A stretch of DNA of 64,000 nt from DATIRA01 sp963766505 (GTDB taxonomy: Bacteria > Pseudomonadota > Gammaproteobacteria > Steroidobacterales > Steroidobacteraceae), in assembly GCA_963766505.1 (NCBI GenBank), contig CAVYAL010000002.1, positions 1 to 64,000 of the forward strand. The letters run 5' to 3'. Within the stretch, counting starts at the first letter, position 1, and each line of letters starts with the position of its first letter. Made by a program: the position numbers and the translations under genes. The notes under the pieces were generated by a model. The model saw only the letters and a program-made list of their open reading frames with translations. It was not told where the DNA came from and did no database searches. Of the stretch, positions 18,009 to 30,300 are shown one piece after another.

Positions 18009-19140
18009 TCAGCTACTGCTGCGGACGTGCGCGGCCACGGCCTCGGCGAAGGCAGCCGTGCCGACGCGACGCCAGCCACGTGCCTCGCCGTCGGCGCCCA
18101 TCAGGTCGGCGGTACGGGTGCCACCGTCCAGCGTGGCGCGAACGGCCGCCTCGATGGCCTCGGCCGCTGCCGGCTGGCCCAGCGACCAGCGCAGCATCAT
18201 CGCGGCCGAGAGGATGGTCGCCGGTGGGGTTGGCGATGTCCAGACCGGTCTTGGCCGGCGAGGAGCCATGGATGGGCTCATACATGCCGGTCGTGCCGTG
18301 GGCCGTCTTGCGCTCGCCCAGCGACGCCGAGGGCAGCATGCCCAGCGAGCCGGCCAGCACGGACGCTTCGTCGGACAGGATGTCGCCGAACATGTTGCCG
18401 GTGACGATGACGTCGAAGGAGGCCGGCTTGGTGATGAGCGACATGGCCGTCGAATCGACGAGGCGGTGCTCGAGCTCCACGTCCGGGAACTCGGGCGCGA
18501 CCTCCTCCACGACCGTGCGCCAGAGGCGGCTGGAGGCGAGCACGTTGGCCTTGTCGACGCTGGTGAGGCGCTTGCGGCGCTGCCGCGCCAGCTCGAAGGC
18601 GAGACGCACGATGCGCCGGACCTCCGGCTCGGTGTAGAGCATCGTGTCGTAGGCCTGGCGACCGTCGGGGCCGTCGTGGGTCTCGCTTGGCGGTCGCCGA
18701 AGTAGATGCCGCCGGTGAGCTCACGCACGATGATCATGTCCACGCCCTCGATGAGATCGCGGCGCAGCGGCGAGGCCTCCCTGAGCGACGGCTCGACCGC
18801 GACCGGGCGCAGGTTGGCGAACAGGCCCAGCACCTTGCGCATCCTGCAGCAGCCCCTGCTCGGGCCGCACCGTGGCCGCCGGGTCGTCCCACTTGGGTCC
18901 GCCCACCGCGCCCAGGAGCACGGCATCCGACGCCAGCAGGACGTCGAGGTCCTCGTCGCGGATGGCGGTGCCGTAGGCGTCGATGGCGATGCCGCCGGCC
19001 AGCACCTCGGTCCACTCGATGGCGAAGTCGAAGCGCTCGGCAGCGGCCTCGAGGACCACGATCGTCGCGTCGACGATCTCGGGACCGATGCCGTCGCCGG
19101 GGATCCTGGCGACCCGGTAGATGCCGGGTCGTCGCCAGGC

Positions 19141-19144
<4 letters not shown>
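18009..19144 (-). CDS. leuB: 3-isopropylmalate dehydrogenase (frame breaks)
   Basis: Oxidatively decarboxylates 3-isopropylmalate in leucine synthesis, and citraconate-derived methylmalate in the citramalate route. Visible motifs: RIPGDGIGPEIVDA, GAVGGPKWDD, LRPVAVEPSLREASPLRRD, MIIVRELTGGIYFG, the SVDKANVL catalytic Lys/Asp region and GSSPAKTGLDIANP. The ATG at 19144 overlaps the leuA stop (ATGA). Frame changes near 19135, 18845, 18689 (two units) and 18220 are restored by five GC units, giving 382 codons. The site near 18845 could instead be a one-base insertion. Confidence 0.87.
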
Positions 19145-20769
<1,625 letters not shown>

Positions 20770-20773
20770 CAGG

Positions 20774-21847
<1,074 letters not shown>

Positions 21848-21932
21848 GGTGTGGGTCTCCCTCTACCGGATCGGTGTCTGTGCTGGCGCGATGATGGCGG
21901 TGGTCACGGTGGTGGTCATGGCGGCGCTGTGG

Positions 21933-22556
21933 TCAGTCCTCGTTCAGGCTGCTGACGGGCACGGGACCTGCCCGCAGGATGGCCTCGACGTCGATGGCTC
22001 CGGAGCCACGACCCAGGGCGATGGTCCCGGTGCGGACCATCTCCTTGATGCCGAAGCCGCCCAGCAGCGCCACCAGCGAGTCGATCTCCTGCTCGGTGCC
22101 GCTGTGCTCGACGATGACCGTCTCGGGGCCGACGTCGAGGATGCGGCCCTTGTAGAGCTCGATGATGCGCAGGATCTCGGCGCGCTTCGATTCGGTCGCG
22201 CGCACCTTGATGAGCGCCAGTTCGTGCTCCACGACACCGGATTCGGGGAGGTCCTGGACCTTGAGCACGTCGATGAGCCGGTAGAGCTGCTTGGCCATCT
22301 GCTCGACGGCGAAATCGTCGCCACGCAGGGTGATGGTCATGCGGCTGATATCCGGCCGCTGGGTGTGACCCACGGCCAGCGATTCGATGTTGAAGTTGCG
22401 GCTGCGGACCATGGAGGCGACGCGGTTGAGGACGCCGGGCTGGTTGTTGACGAGCACGACGAGGACGTGGCGGTGCGTCTGGCCGGAGCCCGGGATGTAG
22501 CGCTTCTTCTCGACGGTCTTGGCCGGTGCGGCGATGGGATCGTTCATGGCGGCCAT
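21933..22556 (-). CDS. ilvN: acetolactate synthase regulatory subunit
   Basis: 207 residues from ATG 22556, or 204 from the second ATG at 22547. Starts immediately at the ilvB stop (TAG-ATG). The N-terminal ACT domain HVLVVLVNNQPGVLNRVASM binds valine for feedback inhibition in this family. RSRNFNIESLAVGHTQRPDISRMTI and the second ferredo-like domain complete it. The frame is intact. With ilvB it forms the first enzyme common to valine, leucine and isoleucine synthesis. Confidence 0.92.
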   Translation of the reverse strand: MAAMNDPIAAPAKTVEKKRYIPGSGQTHRHVLVVLVNNQPGVLNRVASMVRSRNFNIESLAVGHTQRPDISRMTITLRGDDFAVEQMAKQLYRLIDVLKVQDLPESGVVEHELALIKVRATESKRAEILRIIELYKGRILDVGPETVIVEHSGTEQEIDSLVALLGGFGIKEMVRTGTIALGRGSGAIDVEAILRAGPVPVSSLNED

Positions 22557-24480
22557 CTACTTCTCCTCCCCTGGCTGCTCGGTGCGCCCCAGTCCTCGAT
22601 GAGGTCCGAGAGCCCCTTGCCGGCCGGCATCATCGGGAAGACGTTCTGGGTCTCGTCGATCTCGAACCACACCAGCGCCGGACCGTCGTGCGCCTGGGCG
22701 GCGCGGATGGCGTCATCGACCTGGTCGGGCGTGGTGGCCTTGAAGGTCGGCAGCCCGTAGGCCTCGGCCAGCTTGTCCCACTGTGGCGCCGGGAGGTCCG
22801 AGGAGTGGTAGTTGCCGCCGTAGACGATCTCCTGCCACTGCCGGATCATGCCCAGCTTCTTGTTGTCCATGAGGGCGATCTTGACGGGGATGTGGTCGAC
22901 CGCCACGGTCAGCATCTCCTGGATCGTCATCTGCAACCCGCCGTCGCCGACGACGGCCCAGGTCTCCTTGTCCGGCCGGCCCAGGGCGGCACCCATGGCG
23001 GCAGGCAAGGCCGAAACCCATCGTGCCCAGGCCGCCCGACGAGAGGTGGCTGTCGGGTCGCCGGAAGCCGGCATAGCGGGCCAGCCACATCTGGTGCTGG
23101 CCGACGTCGGAGACCAGCGTGGCGTCGTGGTCGGTGAGCTCGCCGAGTCCGCGTGATGACGTAGTCGGCGGTCAGGAGGCCCTGCTTCCAGCCGCCCGAG
23201 CCGTGCCACGGCGTCGCCTCGGAGTCCTTGCGCCACTCGGCCAGCTCGGCGAGATAGTCAGCCCGGACGGCCGGATCGACCGGCGAGATGGCCCCGATGA
23301 GCGCTCGCAGGACGCTGCCGACATCACCCACGATGGGCACGTCGACCGCGACGTTCTTGCCGATCTCGGAGGGATCGATGTCGACATGGATGATGCGGGC
23401 GTCGGGCGCGTAGGAGCTGACCGTGCCGGTGACGCGGTCGTCGAAGCGCATGCCCAGGGCGATGAGCAGGTCGGCGGACTGGATGGCCTTGTTGACGTGC
23501 TTCCAGCCGTGCATGCCCATGTAGCCGTAGGCGAGCGGGTGCTGCTCGTCCATGGCGCCGACTGCCGAGCAGCGTGTGCGTGACCGGGATCAGGGCCTTC
23601 TCGGCGAACTCGCGCAGGTCCTCGCTGGCGTGGGCGATGAGCACGCCGTGGCCGGCCAGGATGACGGGGCGCCTGGCCTGCGCGATCTCCTGGGCGGCCA
23701 GCTTGATCTGGCGGGGGTGACCATCGAAGCGCGGCTTGAAGCCGGGCAGGTCGAGCGTGGTCGGGGTGCTGGGCCTGCGTCTCGCCGGTCAGGGCATCCT
23801 TGGTGATGTCGACGTGCACCGGGCCTGGTCGGCCGGTGCGGGCGATGTGGAAGGCCTCGGCGATGACGCGAGGGATGTCGTCCGCCTTGCGCACGAGGTA
23901 GTTGTGCTTGGTCATCGGCAGGGTGATGCCGCTGATGTCGATCTCCTGGAAGGCGTCCTTGCCGATGAGCGCGCCGGGCACGTTGCCGGTGATGGCGACG
24001 ATGGGCACCGAGTCGAGCTGGGCGGTGGCGATGCCGGTGACGAGGTTGGTGGCGCCGGGGCCGCTGGTGCCGAGACAGACGCCGACCCGGCCGCTGGCCC
24101 GAGCGTAGCCGTCGGCAGCGTGCGCGGCTCCCTGCTCGTGACGGACGAGGACGGTGCGCAGCTCTGGATAGTCGGCCCAGACGTCGTAGAGAGGCAGGAT
24201 GACGCCGCCGGGGTAGCCGAAGATGACATCGACGCCCTGGCGGATGAGCGCCTCGCAGAGCGCGTCGGCGCCGATGCGCGTGCGGCCAGCGGCTTGCTGT
24301 CGCGCAGCATGTCGCTGCGCGCCTTCTCGATGGCCTCGGCCGCGGCCGCCGTGCCCGCGTTGGGCACGTGCCGACCGCGCGTTGCTGCGACCGCGTCACG
24401 GCCGGCGTGGCGGCGCCGGGCACGCCCGTGGTCGCGGTGGCTTCGGCGGCCGGGTTCTCGCTCGTCTTCTCGGTGGTCAT
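22557..24480 (-). CDS. ilvB: acetolactate synthase catalytic subunit (frame breaks)
   Basis: TPP-dependent condensation of two pyruvates or pyruvate with 2-oxobutyrate. Likely start ATG 24480 (MTTEKTSENPAAEA). A polar N-terminal tail leads into GADALCEALIRQGVDVIFGYPGG, VRHEQGAAHAADGYARASG with the catalytic Glu, and TSGPGATNLVTGIATA. FAD-region segments follow, then the TPP motif from VVGDGGLQMTIQEM to NN..LGMIRQWQ. Seven sites of frame change (from about 24375 to 22586) are restored by ten GC units in total, giving 648 codons and a TAG abutting ilvN. The first gene of the operon, it lies behind a probable attenuator. Confidence 0.87.
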
Positions 24481-24550
24481 GACTGCTGCCCTTCCCTGTG
24501 CTCGCTGGTCGACCGTTGCGCTGTCTTGCTGGTTCATCGATGTGGTGGCT

Positions 24551-24578
24551 GCGATGTGGAGGCCGCGATGTGGAGGCC
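24551..24578. repeat. 14-bp tandem duplication in the ilvB leader
   Basis: GCGATGTGGAGGCC occurs twice head to tail between the attenuator terminator and the ilvB start. It may be simple slippage. I see no coding role. Confidence 0.5.
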
Positions 24579-24592
24579 GCCGACACGATAAA

Positions 24593-24618
24593 GACCCTCG
24601 CCGTTCCCGGCGAGGGTC
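24593..24618 (-). terminator. attenuator terminator upstream of ilvB
   Basis: A perfect 11-bp stem (GACCCTCGCCG against CGGCGAGGGTC) with a 4-base loop is followed on the minus strand by TTTAT. It sits 34 bases after the leader-peptide stop and about 110 bases before ilvB. CCTCGCC within the leader RNA can pair with GGCGAGG of the stem, so an alternative antiterminator fold is available. Confidence 0.7.
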
Positions 24619-24651
24619 CTGGTGGTTCGACGTCCGTCGCGCCCTGCGGCG

Positions 24652-24786
24652 CTATCTCCGCCTATCCCCAGACTCCCACCGGGAGCCGGTAATCAGGCCG
24701 ATAAGCTCGAGGGCGAGGACCTCGAGCTTGCCAAGAAGGGATACCTCTACGTTCTGGGGCAGCCGGACAGCGCACGCGCCGACCAT
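24652..24786 (-). CDS. branched-chain leader peptide of the ilvB operon (candidate)
   Basis: A 44-residue reading frame from ATG 24786 to TAG 24652 carries VEVSLLGKLEVLALELIGLI, in which 12 of 20 residues are Val, Leu or Ile. The codons used are unusual for this GC-rich genome: GTA twice, CTT three times and ATT once. An internal perfect 10-bp hairpin (24703-24729, arms AAGCTCGAGG/CCTCGAGCTT) overlaps the Leu/Val codons, and the terminator follows 34 bases after the stop. This is the architecture of ribosome-mediated attenuation. The weak point is the start: no good Shine-Dalgarno precedes ATG 24786, and a shorter peptide in the same frame is possible. Confidence 0.6.
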   Translation of the reverse strand: MVGACAVRLPQNVEVSLLGKLEVLALELIGLITGSRWESGDRRR

Positions 24787-24932
24787 CACCACGGATGGCG
24801 ATAGCGGCGTATTCGCGCTGTCGGTCTGGCTGACCCATGTGTCGAGGTGCTCCTTTCGCTGGCGGAGACGTGAGCGGACTGTACACGCTCCAGCGGGACC
24901 CTGTCCAGCACCGCCCTTCGTCGGGTACCACC

Positions 24933-24977
24933 GTGGCCGATGGTCCCGGCCTGTGGCGGTGGCCGATGGTCCCGGCC
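24933..24977. repeat. two 19-bp direct repeats, 26 bp apart
   Basis: GTGGCCGATGGTCCCGGCC occurs at 24933 and 24959 with no mismatch. They lie upstream of the ilvB leader on the minus strand, in a 640-bp stretch (24787-25422) without a gene I can support. They are candidate regulator sites. Confidence 0.55.
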
Positions 24978-25031
24978 GGTGGTGCGCGGCCTCGACGCGT
25001 AGCGGCCACGCACCGAGATGTCGCCCGCAGC

Positions 25032-25199
25032 GTTCGGTCGAGCGGACGAGTCCCGGGGGTTCGAGTGGCAGCCGCGGGCGCCGGGACCGGCTGTGGCGCC
25101 TGCGAGCGCTGCGATCCGGTTCGGTCGAGCGGACGAACCAAGGCCGTCGGCGCCGCCGGACGAGCACGTGGGCCACGAACCGTTCGGTCGAGCGGACGG
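25032..25199. repeat. three copies of an interspersed 17-bp repeat
   Basis: GTTCGGTCGAGCGGACG occurs at 25032, 25120 and 25182, spaced about 88 and 62 bp, with diverged sequence between. It lies in the divergent region between the ilvB operon and the XRE-regulator/leuCD-ilvD side. Binding sites for a shared regulator are one explanation, remnants of a small repeat element another. Confidence 0.6.
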
Positions 25200-25422
25200 A
25201 GTGGGCAGACTGACCTGCCCGTGGGACTCGCCCCTGGACGTGCTGGGGACGCGATCACTGCGGCATGCTGTCGCTCCGCCTCGTCACCGGACCGAAGTGG
25301 CAGCAGTCGCTGGAGCGAAGTGACGGTGAGGTGCCGTCGAGCCGTACGCTCGACGCGGCGACGATCGGACGCATGACCGCACCAGGCCAGACCACGGATC
25401 GAGCTCCGCGCCGACTGATGTC

Positions 25423-26141
25423 GTGCGGCCAGACCGACACGGTCACTGGCGTCGGAGCCTGCGGACAGCGCGGCTGGATGCCGGTCTGAGCCTTCGCCAG
25501 GTGGCAGCTGCGGCTGGTGTCAGTCCATCCACGGTGCAGGACATCGAGACAGTCGGACGTCGAGCCGACACTGCGAGGTGCTCGCGCGTCTGTCCACGGC
25601 CCTCGGGCTGTCGTCTCAGCATGCGCCTGTACCCCGGCGGCGGTCCGCTCATCCGGGACCATCTGCAGGCTCCCATGATCGGGGAGCTCATCGCGATCGC
25701 CCATGCACGCTGGCGACGGACACCGGAGGTGGCCGTCTACCGACCCGTCCGCGGCGTCATCGATCTCGTGCTCGACGCTAGCCCCGAGGGGGCGATCGTC
25801 GCGTGCGAGGCACAGTCGCAGCTGCGCCGGATCGAGCAGCAGATCCGCTGGTCGCGAGCCAAGGCCGACGCGCTGGGTCTGGCACGCGACGGCGGCGACA
25901 GGCTCGCCCCTCGCCCAGTCAGCCGGCTCCTGCTCCTCCGCTCGACCGCACGGACGCGGGCGGTCGTCGCCCAGTACGCCGATCTCGTCGCGGCCGCCTA
26001 CCCGGCGCGCGCCATCGATGCCTACGCCGCGCTGACCGGGGAGGCAGCGTGGCCCGGCGATGTGCTCCTGTGGTGCCGGGTCGAGAACGGGCACGCAACG
26101 GTCCTCGATCGCCCGCCGCGAGGCATCAGGTCGGGCGCTAG
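25423..26141 (+). CDS. XRE-family helix-turn-helix regulator (frame breaks)
   Basis: From GTG 25423: WRRSLRTARLDAGLSLRQVA then AAAGVSPSTVQDIE, a clear helix-turn-helix of the Cro/XRE type. After breaks near 25575 and 25612 the protein continues through IGELIAIAHARWRRTPEVAVYRPV and LLLLRSTARTRAVVAQYADLVAAAYPARA to VLDRPPRG. The C-terminal region is a partner domain I recognise only as common to similar actinobacterial and chloroflexal regulators. The end at 26141 (VGR then TAG) requires one more repair and is uncertain. Standing just upstream of leuC and opposite the ilvB operon, it is a candidate local regulator. Confidence 0.6.
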
Positions 26142-26288
26142 CGTCAGCGGCGGCGCGTGGCATCCGAAGATCGGTCAGCAGCCGTGCCGGGCCGCGAGCC
26201 TGCGGCGGCCCAGCCGGCCCGGCGGCGTGCCCAGCGGCCCTGCCGCAGCCCACCGTCCCTGCCGCAGCCCTCTGCTACGCTGCAGCAC

Positions 26289-27756
26289 ATGTCCGATACC
26301 GCTGCCAACACCGGCGGCGCGACCGCGCCGCGCACCCTCGTCCAGAAGATCTGGGACGACCACGTCGTCCTGCAGGAGCCCGGCGCGCCGACCGTGCTCG
26401 GCATCGACCTCCACCTCGTCCACGAGGTCACCAGCCCACAGGCGTTCGAGGGACTGCGCCGCCGTGGCCTCACCGTCCGCCACCCCGAGCGCACCATCGC
26501 CACCGCGGACCACTCCACGCCCACGCACGACCGCTCGCTGCCCATCCTCGATCAGCAGGCCAGCTTCCAGCTGGCCAAGCTGCAGGCCAACTGCGAGCAG
26601 TTCGGCATCCCGCTCTACGCGCTCGGGTCGAACCGCCAGGGCATCGTCCACGTCATCGGCCCGGAGCTGGGCCTGACGCAGCCCGGCATGACCATCGTCT
26701 GCGGCGACTCCCACACCGCCACCCACGGCGCCTTCGGCGCGCTGGCCTTCGGCATCGGCACCAGCGAGGTGGAGATGGTGCTGGCCACCCAGACCCTGCT
26801 GCAGCGTGAGCTGCGCACCTACGAGGTCCGCGTGGACGGCCGGCTGGCCCCCGGGCGTCACCTCCAAGGACATCATCCTCAACCTCATCAGCCGCATCGG
26901 TGTCGGCGGCGGCACGGGCCACGTCTTCGAGTACACCGGCGAGGGCATCCGCGCGCTGACCATGGAGCAGCGCATGACCATCTGCAACATGTCCATCGAA
27001 GGCGGCGCGCGCGCCGGGCTCATCGCCCCCGACGACACCACCTTCGAGTACGTGGCCGGCCGGCCGCATGCCCCCAGGGGCACCGACTTCGACGCCGCGG
27101 TGGCACGCTGGCGGACCCTGCCGTCGGATCCCGGGGCGAGCTACGCCAAGTCGATCACCATCGACGCCTCAGCCCTGGAGCCCATGATCACCTACGGCAC
27201 CAACCCGGGCATGGGCATGGCCATCAGCGACCCCGTCCCCAGCCCGGAGCACGCCACCGACGACTCCGGCCGCCGGACGCTGGAGAAGGCCCTCCACTAC
27301 ATGGACCTGCAGCCGGGCAAGCCGCTCCTGGGCCACAAGGTGGACACCGTCTTCATCGGCTCCTGCACCAACAGCCGCATCAGCGACCTGCGAGCCGCAG
27401 CGGCGCTGTTCGAGGGCCGCAAGGTCGCGGACGGCGTCCGCGTCATGGTCGTGCCCGGCTCCCAGACCGTGAAGGCGCAGGCCGAACGCGAGGGCCTGGC
27501 TGACATCTTCCGCGCCGCCGGTGCCGACTGGCGCGAAGCCGGCTGCTCCATGTGCATCGCCATGAACGGCGACCAGGGCAGCCCCGGCGAGTACATCATC
27601 TCCACGAGCAACCGCAACTTCGAGGGCCGCCAGGGCAAGGGCGCGCGCACCTTCCTGGCCTCGCCACTGACCGCCGCCGCCACGGCGCTCCACGGCGTCA
27701 TCACTGACCCACGGCCGCTGGTGGAGCGCACCCCTGCAGCTGTGGGAGAGAAGTAG
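26289..27756 (+). CDS. leuC: 3-isopropylmalate dehydratase large subunit (one frame break)
   Basis: Aconitase-family subunit carrying the 4Fe-4S cluster. It isomerises 2- to 3-isopropylmalate and, in the citramalate route, citramalate to 3-methylmalate. From ATG 26289: HEVTSPQAFEGL, the ADHSTPTHDR loop, CGDSHTATHGAFGALAFGIGTSE, then IGSCTNSRISDLRAAA and AGCSMCIAMN with the cluster Cys residues. One break near 26855 reads as an extra C in a C run. Removing it gives the family-typical LAPGVTSKDIIL and 489 codons. Confidence 0.9.
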
Positions 27757-27758
27757 CC

Positions 27759-28382
27759 ATGGCCGACGCATTCAGCACCTTCACCAGCGCGCTCATCCCC
27801 CTGCCGGCCGAGAACGTGGACACCGACCAGATCATCCCGGCGCGCTTCCTCAAGACGACCGAGAAGTCGGGGCTGGCCGATGCGCTCTTCTACGACTGGC
27901 GCTATGACGAGGAGGGGCAGCCTCGGCCCGACTTCATCATCAACCAGCCGGCCATGCAGGGCCGCCAGGTCCTCCTCGCCGGCGACAACTTCGGCGCCGG
28001 CTCGTCCCGCGAGCACGCACCCTGGGCGCTGACCTCGTGGGGCATCCGGGCCATCCTCTCGACCAGCTTCGCCGACATCTTCCGCAACAACGCGCTCAAG
28101 AACGGCCTGCTGCCCATCGTCGTCGATGAGGGCACCCACCGTGCGCTCTTCGAGCAGTTCGCCGTCGATCCCGATGCCGAGATCACGGTCGACCTGGAGG
28201 CCCAGCTGGTGCACCTGCCGGACGACCAGGACATCGCCTTCGATGTCGATCCCTTCGCGCGCCGCATGCTCCTCGACGGCACCGACGAGATCGGCTGGCT
28301 GCTGGCCCGCAGCGAGGCCATCGACGCCTGGGAGGCAGTGCATCCGGCGCGCATCGACACCCGCCCTATCGAGGCTGCCTGA
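27759..28382 (+). CDS. leuD: 3-isopropylmalate dehydratase small subunit
   Basis: 207 residues, starting 2 bp after the leuC stop. Contains NVDTDQIIPARFLK, the swivel-domain signature GDNFGAGSSREHAPWAL with the substrate-binding Ser-Arg, and SFADIFRNNALKNGLLPI. The frame is intact. It pairs with LeuC as a heterodimer. Both pathways (leucine and citramalate-derived isoleucine) would share this enzyme, since only one leuCD pair is visible. Confidence 0.93.
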   Translation: MADAFSTFTSALIPLPAENVDTDQIIPARFLKTTEKSGLADALFYDWRYDEEGQPRPDFIINQPAMQGRQVLLAGDNFGAGSSREHAPWALTSWGIRAILSTSFADIFRNNALKNGLLPIVVDEGTHRALFEQFAVDPDAEITVDLEAQLVHLPDDQDIAFDVDPFARRMLLDGTDEIGWLLARSEAIDAWEAVHPARIDTRPIEAA

Positions 28383-28484
28383 CCGTCCGCGGCCTCGACA
28401 CTCGCCTGGAGGAGACCATGTAGGCGATCGACCAGCCCAACCGACCGCATCGCCCGGCCCACCGCCGACCCGGAGGATCGACCC

Positions 28485-30197
28485 ATGAACCCTGCCCTAC
28501 GACCGTCCCAGCGACCCAGCCAAGCGCCACTCCGCGACCATCACCGACGGTCCCGATCGCGCCGCGGCCCGGGCCATGCTCAAGGGCATGGGCTTCACCG
28601 ATGAGGACCTGGCCAGGCCCATCATCGGCGTGGCCACGACCTGGATCGAGACGATGCCCTGCAACCTCAACCAGCGCCGCCTGGCCGAGTTCGTCAAGGC
28701 CGGCGTGCGGGCGGCCGGTGGCACGCCCATGGAGTTCAACACCATCGCCATCTCCGATGGCGTGGCCATGGGCACCGAGGGCATGAAGGCCTCGCTGGTC
28801 AGCCGCGAGGTGGTGGCCGATTCGATCGAGCTCGTCGCGCGAGGCCATCTCTTCGACGGGCTCGTCGTGCTCAGCGGTTGCGACAAGACCAACCCGGGCG
28901 CAGCCATGGCCCTGGCCCGGCTCGACATCCCCAGCGTCATCCTCTACAACGGCACCATCTACCCGGGCACCTACAAGGGTGAGCCCCAGGATGTCGTCAG
29001 TGTCTTCGAGGCCATCGGAGCCTACCGCGCCGGCAAGATCAGCCTCGAGGAGCTGTACGAGATCGAGTCGGTGGCCTGCCCGGGTGCTGGCGCCTGCGGC
29101 GGCCAGTTCACGGCCAACACCATGAGCATGTGCCTGGAGTTCCTGGGCCTCTCCCCGGCCGGGCTCAACGGCATCCCTGCCGAGGATCCGAGGAAGGACG
29201 AGGCCGCCCGCCAGTGTGGCGAGCTGGTCATGGACCTGGTGCGCCGGGACGTGCGACCCAGGAGCATCGTGACCCACGATTCGCTCGAGAACGCCATCGC
29301 CGGGGTGGCCGCCACGGGCGGCTCCACCAACGCGGTCCTGCACCTGCTGGCGATCGCCTCGGAGTTCGACGTCCCGCTCCACATCGACGAGTTCGACACC
29401 ATCGCGGCACGCACGCCGACCATCGGCGACCTGCGCCCGGGCGGCCGCTACTCGGCGTCCGACATCCATGACGCCGGCGGCATCGGCATCGTCATCCGTG
29501 AGCTCCTGAAGCGCGACCTCATGCACGGCGCTGCGCAGACCGTGACCGGACAGACCCTCGCCGACATCGCCGCCGCCGTGGTCGAGACACCCGGTCAGGA
29601 CGTCTTTCGCCCCATCGAGGACCCCATCAAGCCCAGCGGCGGCCTGGCCATCCTGCATGGCTCGCTGGCCCCGGATGGCTGCGTCGTCAAGCTGGCCGGC
29701 CACGAGCGGCGCCAGTTCAGCGGTCCGGCCCGCGTCTTCGACTCCGAGAACGCTGCCTTCGATGCCGTCAAGCACCAGCGCATCGCTCCGGGCGATGTGG
29801 TCGTGCTGCGCTACGAGGGTCCGGTCGGCGGCCCTGGCATGCAGGAGATGCTGAGCGTGACGGCCGCCATCGTCGGCGAGGGACTGGGCGAATCGATCGC
29901 CCTGCTCACGGACGGTCGCTTCAGCGGCGGCACGCGCGGCCTGATGATCGGCCACGTCGCGCCCGAAGGCCGCGCTGGGGGGCCCGATCGCGCTGGTCGA
30001 GGAGGGCGACACGATCACCATCGACGTCGACCGTCGCGCCCTCGATCTCGAGGTCGACGAGAGCCACCCTGGCCGCCCGCCGGGCGCGCTGGCAGGCGCC
30101 CGCGCCGCGCTACCGCCGGGGCGTGATGGCCAAGTACGCCGCGCTCGTCAGCTCCGCCAGTGAAGGTGCCATCACCCGGCCGCCAGACCAGGGCTGA
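28485..30197 (+). CDS. ilvD: dihydroxy-acid dehydratase (three frame breaks)
   Basis: Dehydrates dihydroxy-isovalerate and dihydroxy-methylvalerate to the 2-oxo acids. ATG 28485 follows a GGAGG site. Motifs: GFTDEDLARPIIGVATTWIE, LSGCDKTNPGAAMALARLD and GAGACGGQFTANTMSMCLE (Fe-S cluster Cys), NTATGGSTN-like AATGGSTNAVLHL, and LTDGRFSGGTRGLMIGHVAPE. The breaks are near 28504 and 30053 (one GC unit each) and near 29972 (an extra base). Repair gives 572 codons ending RPPDQG. It ends the plus-strand leuCD-ilvD group. Confidence 0.88.
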
Positions 30198-30300
30198 ACC
30201 TGGAGCGGGCCGCGACTCCCGACCCGGAGAGCCGGGAGACCGAGCGGCGGCGAGCCGAGTGCTTCGAGCCGGGGCCGGGGCCGGACGCGCGGACTGGGCG

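Noticed and set aside
24593..24786. T-box riboswitch upstream of ilvB
   Set aside because: No AGGGTGG-ACCGCG antiterminator box or stem I specifier loop is visible; the leader-peptide model fits better.
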